Shown piece after piece: positions 50,525 through 60,464 of a DNA stretch of 64,000 bases. Both the position numbers and the translations under genes were made by a program. Positions within the stretch are counted from its first letter, which is position 1; each line of letters opens with the position of its first letter. The notes under the pieces were generated by a model. It saw only the letters and a list, made by a program, of their open reading frames with translations, was not told where the DNA came from and ran no database searches. Origin of the DNA: Beijerinckiaceae bacterium (lineage in GTDB: Bacteria > Pseudomonadota > Alphaproteobacteria > Rhizobiales > Beijerinckiaceae); contig JAPZSB010000002.1 in assembly GCA_027531565.1 (NCBI GenBank), positions 310,001-374,000 on the forward strand. The letters are read 5' to 3'.

Positions 50525-51289
50525 ATGAATCGTCGCCGTCGCATTTATGAGGGCAAGGCGAAGGTCCTCTTTGAAGGTCCGGAGCCGGGCACGCTGATCC
50601 AGCATTTCAAGGATGACGCGACCGCGTTCAATGCCAAGAAACACGAAGTGATCGATGGCAAGGGCGTGCTCAACAACCGCATTTCCGAATACATCTTCAA
50701 CCAGCTGAACGCGATCGGCGTGCCGACGCATTTCATCCGCCGGCTGAACATGCGCGAGCAGCTCATCCGCGAGGTCGAGATCGTGCCGCTCGAGGTGGTG
50801 GTGCGGAATGTCGCCGCGGGCTCGCTGTCGCAGCGCCTTGGCATCGAGGAAGGCACCCAGCTGCCGCGCTCGATCATCGAGTTCTACTACAAGAATGACA
50901 AGCTGAACGACCCGATGGTCTCGGAAGAGCACATCACCGCCTTCGGCTGGGCGACGCCGCAGGAAATCGACGACATCATGGCCCTGGCCATCCGCGTCAA
51001 CGACTTCCTGACCGGGCTGTTCCTCGGCGTCGGCATCCGTCTTGTCGATTTCAAGATGGAATGCGGCCGCCTCTATGAAGGCGACATGATGCGCATCGTC
51101 GTCGCCGACGAGATCTCGCCGGATTCGTGCCGGCTATGGGATATCAAGTCGGCCGACAAGATGGACAAGGACCGGTTCCGCCGCGACATGGGCGGGCTGA
51201 TCGAGGCCTATTCGGAAGTGGCGCGCCGCCTCGGCATCCTGACCGAGGGCGACAATCCGAAATCGACCGGCCCGAAACTGGTGCAGTAA
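50525..51289 (+). CDS. purC: SAICAR synthetase PurC
   Basis: A 254-residue enzyme joining CAIR and aspartate in purine synthesis. [10 protein letters not shown] is the nucleotide-binding opening, [17 protein letters not shown] and [20 protein letters not shown] the substrate region, and DFKMECGR with [14 protein letters not shown] the metal and aspartate sites. I start at [13 protein letters not shown], the family N-terminus. Two earlier in-frame ATGs (10 and 7 codons upstream) are possible, and the first has an AGGAG site at 11 bases. Confidence 0.95.
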   Translation: MNRRRRIYEGKAKVLFEGPEPGTLIQHFKDDATAFNAKKHEVIDGKGVLNNRISEYIFNQLNAIGVPTHFIRRLNMREQLIREVEIVPLEVVVRNVAAGSLSQRLGIEEGTQLPRSIIEFYYKNDKLNDPMVSEEHITAFGWATPQEIDDIMALAIRVNDFLTGLFLGVGIRLVDFKMECGRLYEGDMMRIVVADEISPDSCRLWDIKSADKMDKDRFRRDMGGLIEAYSEVARRLGILTEGDNPKSTGPKLVQ

Positions 51290-51330
51290 GCCGCGCGCCG
51301 GGTTGCCTCGCGCCGCACAAGCGATTAATC

Positions 51331-51357
51331 GGGACGCCATCAGGCGTCCCGTTTTCG
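51331..51357 (+). terminator. Intrinsic terminator between purC and purS
   Basis: A perfect 8-bp stem (GGGACGCC and GGCGTCCC, loop ATCA) followed by GTTTTCGTTT lies 41 bases after purC and 44 bases before purS. It looks strong enough to end or attenuate the purC transcript, so purS-purQ may have their own promoter or be expressed less. Confidence 0.85.
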
Positions 51358-51400
51358 TTTCCGGGATGCCCCCGCGGAAAGCCTGCCAGACGAGGATCCC

Positions 51401-51643
51401 ATGAAAGCGCGCGTGACGGTGACCCTGAAGACCGGCGTTCTCGATCCGCAGGGCAAGGCGATCGAGGGAGCGCTGAAGAGCTTCGGCCTCGAGGGAATCG
51501 ACAGCGTCCGCCAGGGCAAGGTGTTCGATATCGAGATCGCCACGCAGGACAGGAGCCGCGCCGAGGCCCTGCTGAAAGAGGCCTGCGAAAAGCTGCTCGC
51601 GAATACGGTGGTCGAGAATTACAAGGTCGAGGTGATCGGCTGA
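51401..51643 (+). CDS. purS: Phosphoribosylformylglycinamidine synthase subunit PurS
   Basis: An 80-residue small subunit of the FGAM synthase complex with PurQ and PurL. ARVTVTLKTGVLDPQGKAIE and the later VRQGKVFDIEI are the family pattern. PurS dimers bridge the glutaminase and synthetase subunits. A GAGG site precedes the ATG. Its stop overlaps the purQ start by one base. Confidence 0.96.
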   Translation: MKARVTVTLKTGVLDPQGKAIEGALKSFGLEGIDSVRQGKVFDIEIATQDRSRAEALLKEACEKLLANTVVENYKVEVIG

Positions 51644-52326
51644 TGCGCGCCGCTGTCATCACCTTTCCCGGCACCAACCGCGATGGCGACATCGCCCGCG
51701 CGCTCCGCATGGCCGGGGCCGAGGTGATCCAGAGCTGGCATGCCGAGCATGATCTGCCGGCGGGCACCGACCTTGTCGTGCTGCCGGGCGGCTTCGCCTA
51801 TGGCGATTACATGCGCACCGGCGCGATTGCCGCGCGCGCCAACATCATGGATGCGGTGCGGGCGCATGCGGCGCGCGGCGGCTATGTGCTCGGCGTCTGC
51901 AACGGCTTCCAGATCGCCTGCGAGGCCGGGCTGCTGCCGGGCGTGCTGATGCGCAATGCCGGGCTGAAATTCGTCTGCCGGATGCAGCATCTGCAGGTCG
52001 GCCGGGTTGATACGGCCTTCACGCGGCACTATACGGCCGGGCAGGTGATCAAGGTCTGCGTCGCCCATGGCGAGGGCAATTATGTCTGTGATGACGAGAC
52101 CGCGCTCCGGCTCGAAGGGGAAAACCGCATCGCCTTCCGCTATTGCGATGCCGCGGGCGACATCACGCGCGAGAACCCCAACGGCTCGCGCCATGCGATT
52201 GCGGGCATCTATTCGGACAACCTCCGCGTGCTCGGCATGATGCCGCATCCGGAGAACCTGGTGGAATCGCTCGTCGGCGGAACGGACGGGCAGGGCCTGT
52301 TCGCCAGCCTCGTCGCGGCGGAGTGA
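51643..52326 (+). CDS. purQ: Phosphoribosylformylglycinamidine synthase subunit PurQ
   Basis: A 227-residue class I glutamine amidotransferase that supplies ammonia to PurL. The nucleophile is C86 in VLGVCNGFQ, with H202 and E204 in MMPHPENL completing the triad. VITFPGTNRDGD and LPGGFAYGDYMRTGAIAA are family blocks. The start shares one base with the purS stop. purL is not in this window. Confidence 0.97.
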   Translation: MRAAVITFPGTNRDGDIARALRMAGAEVIQSWHAEHDLPAGTDLVVLPGGFAYGDYMRTGAIAARANIMDAVRAHAARGGYVLGVCNGFQIACEAGLLPGVLMRNAGLKFVCRMQHLQVGRVDTAFTRHYTAGQVIKVCVAHGEGNYVCDDETALRLEGENRIAFRYCDAAGDITRENPNGSRHAIAGIYSDNLRVLGMMPHPENLVESLVGGTDGQGLFASLVAAE

Positions 52327-52333
52327 GCCCGCC

Positions 52334-53602
52334 TCACACTCCGAAGCGCTTCTCGATATAGTCGGCCACCAGCGTCTTGAACTCGGCAGCGATGGCCGGT
52401 CCGCGCAGGGTCATGGCCTTCTGCCCGTCGATGAAGACCGGGGCGGCCGGCGTCTCGCCGGTGCCGGGCAGCGAGATGCCGATATCGGCATGCTTGGATT
52501 CGCCCGGGCCGTTCACGATGCAGCCCATCACGGCGACATTCAGCGTCTCGACGCCGGGATAGCGCGTCTTCCATTCGGGCATCGAGGTGACGATCCAGTC
52601 CTGGATGTCGCGGGCCAGTTCCTGGAACACGGTGGAGGTGGTGCGGCCGCAGCCCGGGCAGGCCGCGACCTGCGGCACGAAGGTGCGGAAGCCCATGGTC
52701 TGCAGCAGTTCCTGCGCAGCGCGGACCTCGAGCGTGCGGTCGCCGCCCGGCTCAGGCGTCAGCGAGAAGCGGATCGTGTCGCCGATCCCGTCCTGCAGCA
52801 GGATGCCGAGCGCGGCCGAGGAGGCGACGATGCCCTTCGAGCCCATGCCGGCCTCGGTCAGGCCGAGATGCAGGGCATAGGTCGAGCGCTGGGCGAGCAT
52901 CCGGTAGACGGTGATGAGATCCTGAACGGCCGAGACCTTGGCCGAGAGGATGATCCTGTCGGCACCGAGGCCGATCTCCTCCGCGCGTTCGGCGGAGAGG
53001 AGGGCGGATTGCACCATCGCCTCGCGCAGGACGGCCCGGGCCTCGAGCGGCTGGGCCGAGCGGGCATTCTCGTCCATCAGCGCCGTCAGCAATTCCTGGT
53101 CGAGGGAGCCCCAGTTGGCACCGATCCGCACCACCTTGCCGTAGCGGATCGCCGCCTCGACAATGGCGCCGAACTGGCGGTCCTTCTTCTCCCTGAAACC
53201 GACATTGCCGGGATTGATGCGGTATTTGTCGAGCGCCTCGGCGCAGGCGGGGTGGTCGGCGAGGAGCTTGTGGCCGATATAGTGGAAATCCCCCACCAGC
53301 GGCACCGAGACGCCGCGCTTGAGCAGCTTCTCGCGGATATGCGGCACGGCGGCGGCCGCCTCGTCGCGGTCGACGGTGATGCGGACGATCTCCGAACCGG
53401 CGCGGGCAAGGGCCGCGACCTGTTTCACCGTGGCGTCGATATCCGCCGTGTCGGTGTTGGTCATGGACTGGACAACGACCGGCGCCGGCTGGCCGGCGAC
53501 CATCCCGCCGACCTGCACCTCGCCGACCCGGACGCCGGTGGTGCGGTGGCGCGGGGCGGCTCCGAAGGCGGCCAGCGGCGGCAGGGGGCGGCTGTCATTC
53601 AC
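52334..53602 (-). CDS. ispG: 4-hydroxy-3-methylbut-2-enyl-diphosphate synthase IspG (GcpE)
   Basis: A 422-residue iron-sulfur enzyme of the methylerythritol phosphate pathway that makes HMBPP. The [4Fe-4S] ligands are in [10 protein letters not shown] and [10 protein letters not shown]. The barrel part includes [33 protein letters not shown] and RINPGNVGF. The start is GTG overlapping the Fur/Zur stop (GTGA), with AAGGA upstream. An upstream ATG would overlap that gene by 40 bases. So it is translationally coupled to a metal regulator. Confidence 0.96.
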   Translation of the reverse strand: MNDSRPLPPLAAFGAAPRHRTTGVRVGEVQVGGMVAGQPAPVVVQSMTNTDTADIDATVKQVAALARAGSEIVRITVDRDEAAAAVPHIREKLLKRGVSVPLVGDFHYIGHKLLADHPACAEALDKYRINPGNVGFREKKDRQFGAIVEAAIRYGKVVRIGANWGSLDQELLTALMDENARSAQPLEARAVLREAMVQSALLSAERAEEIGLGADRIILSAKVSAVQDLITVYRMLAQRSTYALHLGLTEAGMGSKGIVASSAALGILLQDGIGDTIRFSLTPEPGGDRTLEVRAAQELLQTMGFRTFVPQVAACPGCGRTTSTVFQELARDIQDWIVTSMPEWKTRYPGVETLNVAVMGCIVNGPGESKHADIGISLPGTGETPAAPVFIDGQKAMTLRGPAIAAEFKTLVADYIEKRFGV

Positions 53603-54159
53603 GGCGTGCGGTCCTTGTGGGTCGATGGGGTCTGGCAATGGCGGCAGGTGCCCGCCAGTTCGATGACCTGGCGGCGGGCGGCGAAGCCATGGCCCTGCGC
53701 GAGGCGGGCCATCGCTTCCGAAAGCGGGGCGGCGACGGCTTCCTCGACATGCTGGCAGGCCTCGCAGATCAGGAAGACCACCTTCTCGCCGCTGCCATGG
53801 CGGTGCGGGCAGGCGATGAAGGCGTTGAGCGATTCGAGCCGGTGGATGAAGCCGTTCTCGCGCAGGAAATCGAGTGCGCGGTAGATGACGATCGGGGCTG
53901 GCCCCCTGCCGCCTCCGGGGCGCAGCTCCTCGATGATGTCATAGGCGCCGAGCGGGCGTTTCGCCTCGGCCAGAACCGCCAGCACGGCGCGGCGCTGCGG
54001 CGTCAGCCGGAGGCCACGCTGGCGGCAGGTCTCCTCGGCGCGGGCGAGCGTCTCGCCGGCGGGAATGGCATGGCCGGCACAGCAGCCGGCATCGTCGCCA
54101 TGATCATGGGCATGATCGTGGCGCTGGAGGGCAGGGGAAGGGGCAGCGCGCGAGGCCAT
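53599..54159 (-). CDS. Fur-family regulator, probably Zur
   Basis: A 186-residue metalloregulator. The winged helix spans about 40-110 ([38 protein letters not shown]). The C-terminal dimer domain holds the structural zinc site C132-x2-C135 and C172-x2-C175. An unusual N-terminal tail, [17 protein letters not shown], is rich in metal-binding residues. [19 protein letters not shown] resembles Zur more than Fur. Its stop overlaps ispG. It is divergent from 3-hydroxybutyrate dehydrogenase. Zinc is inferred, not shown. Confidence 0.82.
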   Translation of the reverse strand: MASRAAPSPALQRHDHAHDHGDDAGCCAGHAIPAGETLARAEETCRQRGLRLTPQRRAVLAVLAEAKRPLGAYDIIEELRPGGGRGPAPIVIYRALDFLRENGFIHRLESLNAFIACPHRHGSGEKVVFLICEACQHVEEAVAAPLSEAMARLAQGHGFAARRQVIELAGTCRHCQTPSTHKDRTP

Positions 54160-54262
54160 GGCTCCTCTATACTGCCGAAATCGCGCCAAAGCGAGATCGA
54201 CGCCATGGATATTGCGGCGCAGCATGATAAAACGCGTCGGTCCAATCGAGGAGGAATGCGAG

Positions 54263-55054
54263 ATGGCGGGAATGTTCAAGGGCAAGGTGGCCATGGTGAC
54301 GGGGTCGACGAGCGGCATCGGCCTCGCCATGGCGCGGGCCTTCGCGGCCGAGGGCGCCGATGTGATGCTGAACGGCCTCGGCGATGCGGGCGAGATCGAG
54401 ACGATCCGCGCCGCCATCGAAACGGAATTCGGCGTCAAGGCCCGCTATCACGGCGCCAACATGCTCAAGCCGGCGGAGATCCGCGATCTCGTGGCCACGA
54501 CCGAATCGACGCTGGGCCGGCTCGACATCCTCGTCAACAATGCCGGGATCCAGTTCGTTTCGCCGGTCGAGGATTTCCCGGACGAGAAATGGGACCAGAT
54601 CATCGGCATCAACCTCTCCTCCGCCTTCCACACGATCAAGGCGGCGGTGCCGGGCATGAAGGCGCGCGGGGGCGGGCGCATCATCAACCTGTCTTCCGCC
54701 CATGCGCTGATCGCCTCGCCGTTCAAATCGGCCTATGTCGCCGCCAAGCATGGCGTGACCGGCCTGACGAAGACCGTAGCGCTCGAACTCGCGCAGAGCA
54801 GGATCACCGTCAACGCGATCGCCCCGGGCTATGTCTGGACGCCGCTGGTCGAGCGGCAGATCCCCGACACGATGAAGGCCCGCAACATGACCGAGGAAGA
54901 GGTCAAGAAGAACGTCCTTCTCGCCGCGCAGCCGACGAAGGAATTCGTCACGGTGGAGCAGGTGGCGGCGCTGGCGGTCTATCTCGCCTCGCCGGTCGCG
55001 GCCTCGATTACCGGCACCACGATCTCGATGGATGGCGGCTGGACGGCGCAATGA
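54263..55054 (+). CDS. bdhA: 3-hydroxybutyrate dehydrogenase
   Basis: A 263-residue short-chain dehydrogenase oxidising (R)-3-hydroxybutyrate to acetoacetate in PHB breakdown. TGSTSGIG is at 13-20, NNAG at 92-95, catalytic S144/S145, Y158 and K162 (YVAAKHG). The tail VEQVAALAVYLASPVAASIT and IQFVSPVEDFPDEKWDQII fit this family. An AGGAGGAAT site precedes the ATG. The stop overlaps the start of the patatin gene (ATGA). Confidence 0.93.
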   Translation: MAGMFKGKVAMVTGSTSGIGLAMARAFAAEGADVMLNGLGDAGEIETIRAAIETEFGVKARYHGANMLKPAEIRDLVATTESTLGRLDILVNNAGIQFVSPVEDFPDEKWDQIIGINLSSAFHTIKAAVPGMKARGGGRIINLSSAHALIASPFKSAYVAAKHGVTGLTKTVALELAQSRITVNAIAPGYVWTPLVERQIPDTMKARNMTEEEVKKNVLLAAQPTKEFVTVEQVAALAVYLASPVAASITGTTISMDGGWTAQ

Positions 55055-56079
55055 ACGCGCGGAAATCGCTCAACCTCGCGCTGCAGGGCGGCGGCGCGCA
55101 TGGTGCCTTCACCTGGGGCGTGCTCGATGCGCTGCTTGCGGATGAACGGATCGAGATCCGCGCGATCAGCGGCAGCAGCGCCGGGGCGATGAATGCCGTC
55201 GCCCTCGCCGAGGGGATGAGCGAGGGCGGCCGCGAGGGCGCGCGCGAGCAGCTGCGCGCCTTCTGGACGCGCATTTCCGACGGCGCGCGCTATTCGCCGA
55301 TCCAGCGCACGCTGGCCGACCGGCTGTTCGGCCTGTGGGATATCGAGCAGACGCCCGGCATCCTGTGGTTCGAGTGGATGACGCGGGTGGCGAGCCCCTA
55401 CGAGACCAACCCGCTCGATCTCAACCCGCTGCGCGAGGTCCTGCAGGCGGAGATCGATTTCGGCAAGGTGCGGGCCTGCGTGCAGACGCAGCTCTTCATC
55501 GCCGCCACGAATGTCCATACGGGCCGCGTGACGATCTTCGACCAGAAGGCCCTGACGGCCGAGCATGTTCTTGCCTCGGCCTGCCTGCCCTCGCTGTTCC
55601 AGGCGATCGAGATCGACGGCGTGCCCTATTGGGATGGCGGCTATACCGGCAATCCGGCCCTGTTCCCGCTCTTCCAGGCCAATGACAGCCGCGACCTGCT
55701 GATCGTGCAGATCACGCGGATGATCCGCAAGGAATTGCCGAAAACGGCCCGGGCGATCGAGAACCGGCTGAACGAGATCACGTTCAACGCGCCGCTGCTG
55801 GCGGAATACCGCGCGATCGAGTTCGTGCAGCGCCTGCTGGAGGAGAACCGTGTTCCCGCGGAGCGCTACCGCCACCTGCTGCTGCACCGGATCGATGCCG
55901 ACAAGGCACTGGGCGATCTCTCCGCCTCGTCGAAGGTGAATGCCGAGAAGGGATTCATCGAGCTGCTCTTCGCCCGGGGCCGCAAGGCCGGGGAAAGCTG
56001 GCTTGCAAAGCATTTCGAGGCGATCGGCCGGGAATCGACCTTCGATATCGCCGCCCTGCTGCGGAGCGCGAAGGGGTAG
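55051..56079 (+). CDS. Patatin-like phospholipase family protein
   Basis: A 342-residue lipid acyl hydrolase. The oxyanion loop GGGAHG is at 13-18, nucleophile S43 in ISGSSAGAMN, and catalytic Asp D195 in YWDGGYTGNP, so the Ser-Asp dyad is complete. The C-terminal part (about 230-342) is helical and matches the region found in bacterial patatins with DUF3734. It is translationally coupled to 3-hydroxybutyrate dehydrogenase, suggesting a role near PHB granules or membrane lipid turnover. Substrate unknown. Confidence 0.9.
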   Translation: MNARKSLNLALQGGGAHGAFTWGVLDALLADERIEIRAISGSSAGAMNAVALAEGMSEGGREGAREQLRAFWTRISDGARYSPIQRTLADRLFGLWDIEQTPGILWFEWMTRVASPYETNPLDLNPLREVLQAEIDFGKVRACVQTQLFIAATNVHTGRVTIFDQKALTAEHVLASACLPSLFQAIEIDGVPYWDGGYTGNPALFPLFQANDSRDLLIVQITRMIRKELPKTARAIENRLNEITFNAPLLAEYRAIEFVQRLLEENRVPAERYRHLLLHRIDADKALGDLSASSKVNAEKGFIELLFARGRKAGESWLAKHFEAIGRESTFDIAALLRSAKG

Positions 56080-56101
56080 GCGCCGCACCCCTCACCCGGC
56101 T

Positions 56102-59100
56102 TCAGGCCGTGACCGCAGCGAGGCGGCGTTCGCGGCGGCGGGCGCGCCACGCGGAGAGATTGGCCACGAGCTGCAGCGCCGCCGGGGTGACGATCAGCGT
56201 CAGCACGGTTGCGAAGGACAGGCCGAACAGCATCGCGGTCGAGAGCTGCACCCACCATTGCGTGGCCGGGGCGCCGACGGTGATATCGCGCAGGACGAAA
56301 TCGATATTGATGCCGAAGGCGATCGGCGCGACGCCCAGCACCGAGGAGGCCGCCGTCATCACCACGGGCCGTGCGCGCTCGGCGCAGGTCTTCAGGATGG
56401 CCTCGCGGGCCGCCATGCCCTCGCGGCGCAGCATGTCATAGGTGTCGATCAGCACGATATTGTTGTTCACGATCACGCCGGCGAGGCTGATGATGCCGAG
56501 GCCGGTCATCACCACGCCGAAGGGCTGGTCCATCACGATCAGCCCGATGAACACGCCGATCAGCGCCAGCACCACCGAGGAGAGGATCAGCCCGACGCTG
56601 GTGAAGGAATTGAACTGCGCCAGCAGGATGGCGAAGATCATGAACAGGGCCGCGCCGAAAGCCTTGGAGAGGAAGGCGGAGGCCTTGGCCCGTTCCTCGT
56701 CCTCGCCCTTGAGCCGGAAGAAGATGCCATCGCCCAGCTGGAGCCTGCCGAGCGCTTCGGTCACCTCCTTCTGGACCTCGGCCGATTGCGCGCCGGCGGC
56801 AATATTCGCCGACAGGTTGATGACCCGGGTGGCGTTGACGCGGTTGAGCGTGCCGACGGAGCGGGTCGCCTCGCGCTTGACGAGCGTGCCGATCGGCACC
56901 GGGCCGGCGGGCGTGTTCACCAGCATCTCGTCGAGCTGGTCGAGCGAGCGGCGGCCGGGCGGGAAGCGCAGCAGCACATCCACCGACTTGTCAGCCGTGG
57001 CGGGGCGGTATTCCGTCAGCTTGACGCCGTTGGTCACGAGCTGGACGGCGGTGCCCACCGTGCCGGCGCCGGCGCCGACCTTGGCGGCCTCGCCCCGGTC
57101 GAGGCGCAGCGTCCAGTCGATGCCCGGCAGGGGCAGGCCATTGTCGAGATCGGTGATATCCGGCCGGGCGGCGAGCATGGCCGCGACCTTCTTCGCCGCG
57201 CCGTCCAGCAGGGCGGGATCGAGGGCGGAAAGCTCGATCTGGATCGGCTTGCCGGTGGGCGGGCCGGCGCGCGGCTTGGTGACGGCAATCTCGATCCCGG
57301 GGATATCGGCCGTCTTCTGGCGGATATCCTCCATGATCTCGGTGGCCTTGCGCCGCTTCTGCCAGTCGATCAGCTCGAACTGCATCAGGCCGATCGTATC
57401 CGGGGACAGCTCGTCATTGCCGCCGCGCGCCATCTCGCCGAGGCGGGTATAGACGGTGCGGATCTCCTCCATCCCGAGCAGGCGCTGCTCGACCTGCCGG
57501 ACGATGCGGTCCTTCTCCATCAGGCTGAGATTGCCGCGCGCCCGGACCTGGACCAGCGCATAATCCGGCTCCACTTCGGGGAAGAACTCGACGCCCTTGC
57601 CCACTTTCGCATGGATCATCGGAATGGCGACCAGCATCGCGATGGTGAGGAGGATGGTCTTGCCCGGATGGTCGAGCGCGAGGCTGACCGCCCGCATGTA
57701 GGGGCCGCGGCGCGACAGGGCGGCGCCATCGTCCGGCGTGCCGGCCCGGCCGATCAGCGCGCCGATGGCCGGCACGAAGAACAGCGCGTAGACGAGGCTG
57801 GCCGCGAGCGTGGCGATCAGCGTCAGCGGCAGGTATTTCATGAATTCGCCGACAATGCCGGGCCAGAAGAGCAGCGGCGAGAAGGCGGCGACACGGGTGG
57901 TGGTGGCGGCGAGGACCGGGCCGGTCATCCGGCTGGCGGCAAGGGCATAGGCCTCCTTCGGCGCAACACCCTCGGCCATGCGGCGTTCGGCGAATTCGGT
58001 GACGATGATGGCATCATCCACCAGCTCGCCCACCGCGAGGATGAGCGAGAACAGCACGACGATATTCACCGTCAGGCCGGAGAGCTGCAGAGCGAGGATC
58101 CCGGCGAGGAAGGAGAAGGGCACGGCCAGCCCGACCAGCAGCGAGGCGCGGAAACCAAGGGTGGCGAGAATCACGATGGCCACCAGCAGCACGCCGGAAA
58201 TCACCGAATTCTGGAGGTCGCCCAGCATGGTGCGGATGGTGATCGAACGGTCCTGCGTGGTGGAGAGCTCGATCGTGGCGGGCATGAGCGGCCGCGCCTT
58301 TTCCAGCACGTATTTCACGCCGTCGACCGTATCGATCAGGTTGGCGCCGGCGCGCTTGGCCACCTCGATCGTGATGGCGGGCTTGCCGTCGACGCGGGTG
58401 ATGGTCGTCGCGTCCTTGAAGGTCGGGCGGACCTCGGCGACATCACCGAGCCGCACCACGGCGCCGGCATTGGCGAGGACGGGCAGGTCGAGAATATCCT
58501 GCGGGCGCTCGATCAGGCTCGGCACCTTGACCGAGAACCGGCCGGACTGGTTCTCGAGCGAGCCGGCGGCAATCAGCGTGTTCGAGCCGGAGACGATGCG
58601 GATGAGGTCATCCAGCGACACGCCATAGGCGGCGAGCAAAGTCGGCTCGACGATGATCTCGACCACCTCGTCGCGCGCGCCCTTCAGCTCGGCGGAGAGC
58701 ACGCCCGGCACCTGCTCGATGGCGGTGCGGAGCTGGCGGGCCAGCCGGACCATGGTCTGTTCCGGCACCTCGCCCTTCATGGCGACGATGATGACCGGGA
58801 AAAGCGAGAGATTGACCTCGACGACCTTCGGCTCGTCCGCATCGCGCGGCAGGTCGCGCTTGGCGTCGTCGACCTTGGCGCGGACATCGGCGATGGCGCG
58901 GCGGGAATCGAAGCCGGGCTGGAATTCCAGCAGCACGAAGCCGCCGCCCTCGAAGGCGGAGGCGCGCATTTCCTTCACATTCGCCACGGATTTCAGCTGC
59001 GTCTCGAGCGGACGGAGGATCAGCCGTTCGGCATCCTCCGGCGAGATGCCGCGCTGCGTGACCGAGACATAGACGATGGGGACCTGCACATCGGGCTCGG

Positions 59101-59209
59101 CCTCCTTGGGAATGGAGAGATAGGCCGAGATGCCCGCCACCAGCAGGAAGAGCATGGCGGCGATGGTCAGCCGCGCATGGGTGATGGAATAATGGATCAG
59201 GCCGTTCAT
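56102..59209 (-). CDS. RND-family efflux permease
   Basis: A 1035-residue inner-membrane transporter driven by proton flow. The N-terminus (NGLIHYSITHARLTIAAMLF) is the first membrane helix. ISPEDAERLILRPLETQLKS and TFKDATTITRVDGKPAI are porter-domain blocks. VGELVDDAIIVTEFAERR holds the paired aspartates of helix 4, and GIISLAGVIVNNNIVLIDTY matches helix 11. It is of the AcrB/HAE1-like type but with short porter loops. The adaptor gene lies 4 bases upstream. Substrate unknown; no outer-membrane factor or regulator is adjacent. Confidence 0.93.
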   Translation of the reverse strand: MNGLIHYSITHARLTIAAMLFLLVAGISAYLSIPKEAEPDVQVPIVYVSVTQRGISPEDAERLILRPLETQLKSVANVKEMRASAFEGGGFVLLEFQPGFDSRRAIADVRAKVDDAKRDLPRDADEPKVVEVNLSLFPVIIVAMKGEVPEQTMVRLARQLRTAIEQVPGVLSAELKGARDEVVEIIVEPTLLAAYGVSLDDLIRIVSGSNTLIAAGSLENQSGRFSVKVPSLIERPQDILDLPVLANAGAVVRLGDVAEVRPTFKDATTITRVDGKPAITIEVAKRAGANLIDTVDGVKYVLEKARPLMPATIELSTTQDRSITIRTMLGDLQNSVISGVLLVAIVILATLGFRASLLVGLAVPFSFLAGILALQLSGLTVNIVVLFSLILAVGELVDDAIIVTEFAERRMAEGVAPKEAYALAASRMTGPVLAATTTRVAAFSPLLFWPGIVGEFMKYLPLTLIATLAASLVYALFFVPAIGALIGRAGTPDDGAALSRRGPYMRAVSLALDHPGKTILLTIAMLVAIPMIHAKVGKGVEFFPEVEPDYALVQVRARGNLSLMEKDRIVRQVEQRLLGMEEIRTVYTRLGEMARGGNDELSPDTIGLMQFELIDWQKRRKATEIMEDIRQKTADIPGIEIAVTKPRAGPPTGKPIQIELSALDPALLDGAAKKVAAMLAARPDITDLDNGLPLPGIDWTLRLDRGEAAKVGAGAGTVGTAVQLVTNGVKLTEYRPATADKSVDVLLRFPPGRRSLDQLDEMLVNTPAGPVPIGTLVKREATRSVGTLNRVNATRVINLSANIAAGAQSAEVQKEVTEALGRLQLGDGIFFRLKGEDEERAKASAFLSKAFGAALFMIFAILLAQFNSFTSVGLILSSVVLALIGVFIGLIVMDQPFGVVMTGLGIISLAGVIVNNNIVLIDTYDMLRREGMAAREAILKTCAERARPVVMTAASSVLGVAPIAFGINIDFVLRDITVGAPATQWWVQLSTAMLFGLSFATVLTLIVTPAALQLVANLSAWRARRRERRLAAVTA

Positions 59210-59213
59210 GCGG

Positions 59214-60275
59214 TCACGTCCCGGATTCCGGCACGGCCTCGACCTTCTGGCCCTCGCGGATGAATTCCTGTCCGCGGGTGATGACCCGCGTGGTTCCGGA
59301 AAGGCCGGACACCCAGAGATGGGTTTCCTCGTCATCGACCAGCGTGACAGGGACGAACTGGACGACATTCCCCGCATCGACGATCCGCAGGCCGAGCTGG
59401 CCCTCGGCGGAGAAGGTCAGCGCGGAACGCGGCACGCGCGCGGCCGGCACCGGGGCCAGCACGAGCGCGACCTCGGCGGCGATGCCGTCGGCGATGACGC
59501 CATCGGGATTGGCGAATTCGACATCGACGCGGTAGGTCCGTGTCACGCCGCCCGGCCGGCGGGCGACGAAGCGCACCTTGCCCTGCCGGGTCTCGCCGGT
59601 CACCAGCCGGATTTCGGCGGGGTCACCCACCCGGACACCGGCAAGGCGGCGCTCCGGCAACTCGACCACCGCGAGCATCGGATCGGGCGCGATCAGTTCG
59701 GCGACAGCCGCGCCGGATTGCATCGTCTGGCCGACTTCCGCCGGCAGGTCATTCACCAGCCCGGCAATCGGGGCGAGGATGGCGGCGCGGAGCAATTCGG
59801 CCTCGGCGGTGGCGAGGGCTGCCTCGGCGGCCTGCTTCTCGGCGCGGAGCTGCTCGAGATTGAGCGTCGGGTAATTGCCGCGCTTCGCCAGCGATTCGCG
59901 GGCGTCCAGCTCGGCCGCGCGCTGGGCCAGCCGGGCGCGGGCCTGCGCGACATTCGCCTCGCGGGCCTCGTCGGAGAGTTCGGCGATCACGTCACCTGGC
60001 TTGACGAGGCTGCCGCGCCGCACAGCGACGCGGGTGACAAGGCCGTTGGTCCGGGCGGAGACGATGACGCGCTGGTCACTCTGCGTCCGGCCGGTGATCA
60101 CGTAGCGGCGGCTGTGCTCGGATACGGCAACATCGGCCACATTCACCCGGAAGGCGGGCTTGCCGGCATCGGTCCGGGCCGGGGGCGCGTAGGTGGACGG
60201 GCGCAGATAGCCCGAGCCGATCCAGAGGCCGGTCAGGAGAACAACGGTCAGAGCGGTCGCGCGCGCCCAGAACAT
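59214..60275 (-). CDS. RND periplasmic adaptor subunit
   Basis: A 353-residue membrane-fusion protein. An N-terminal anchor (about 5-25) is followed by the barrel and lipoyl halves (TNGLVTRVAVRRGSLVKPGD), a helical hairpin (about 105-160, LARRAAELDA-type) and LRAAILAPIAGLVNDLPAEVG. It links the permease to an outer-membrane channel. An AAAGG site precedes the ATG. Its stop is 4 bases from the permease start, so the two form an operon. It is unlike the LTxxQ-bearing adaptor elsewhere in the window. Confidence 0.92.
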   Translation of the reverse strand: MFWARATALTVVLLTGLWIGSGYLRPSTYAPPARTDAGKPAFRVNVADVAVSEHSRRYVITGRTQSDQRVIVSARTNGLVTRVAVRRGSLVKPGDVIAELSDEAREANVAQARARLAQRAAELDARESLAKRGNYPTLNLEQLRAEKQAAEAALATAEAELLRAAILAPIAGLVNDLPAEVGQTMQSGAAVAELIAPDPMLAVVELPERRLAGVRVGDPAEIRLVTGETRQGKVRFVARRPGGVTRTYRVDVEFANPDGVIADGIAAEVALVLAPVPAARVPRSALTFSAEGQLGLRIVDAGNVVQFVPVTLVDDEETHLWVSGLSGTTRVITRGQEFIREGQKVEAVPESGT

Positions 60276-60464
60276 CGAGGGCCTTTCTTGACAGGGTTCC
60301 AGCTTGGCCGCACGGGTTCTGCCGATCGCCAGCGATCGATCCGTTATCACGCCTCGCACGCGGTGTCAGGCGAACATGACAGAGCGGGTCCGGGCGGTGC
60401 GGTTTTGTTTGCTATCATGGTGAAAGATGGCCGGAACTTGTCCGACGGCCTCCGGGAGACAGAA

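Noticed and set aside
55940-59263. Plus-strand open frame of about 1100 codons across the RND permease
   Set aside because: Antisense shadow of a clear permease; the translation is rich in His, Asp and Gly without membrane segments or motifs.
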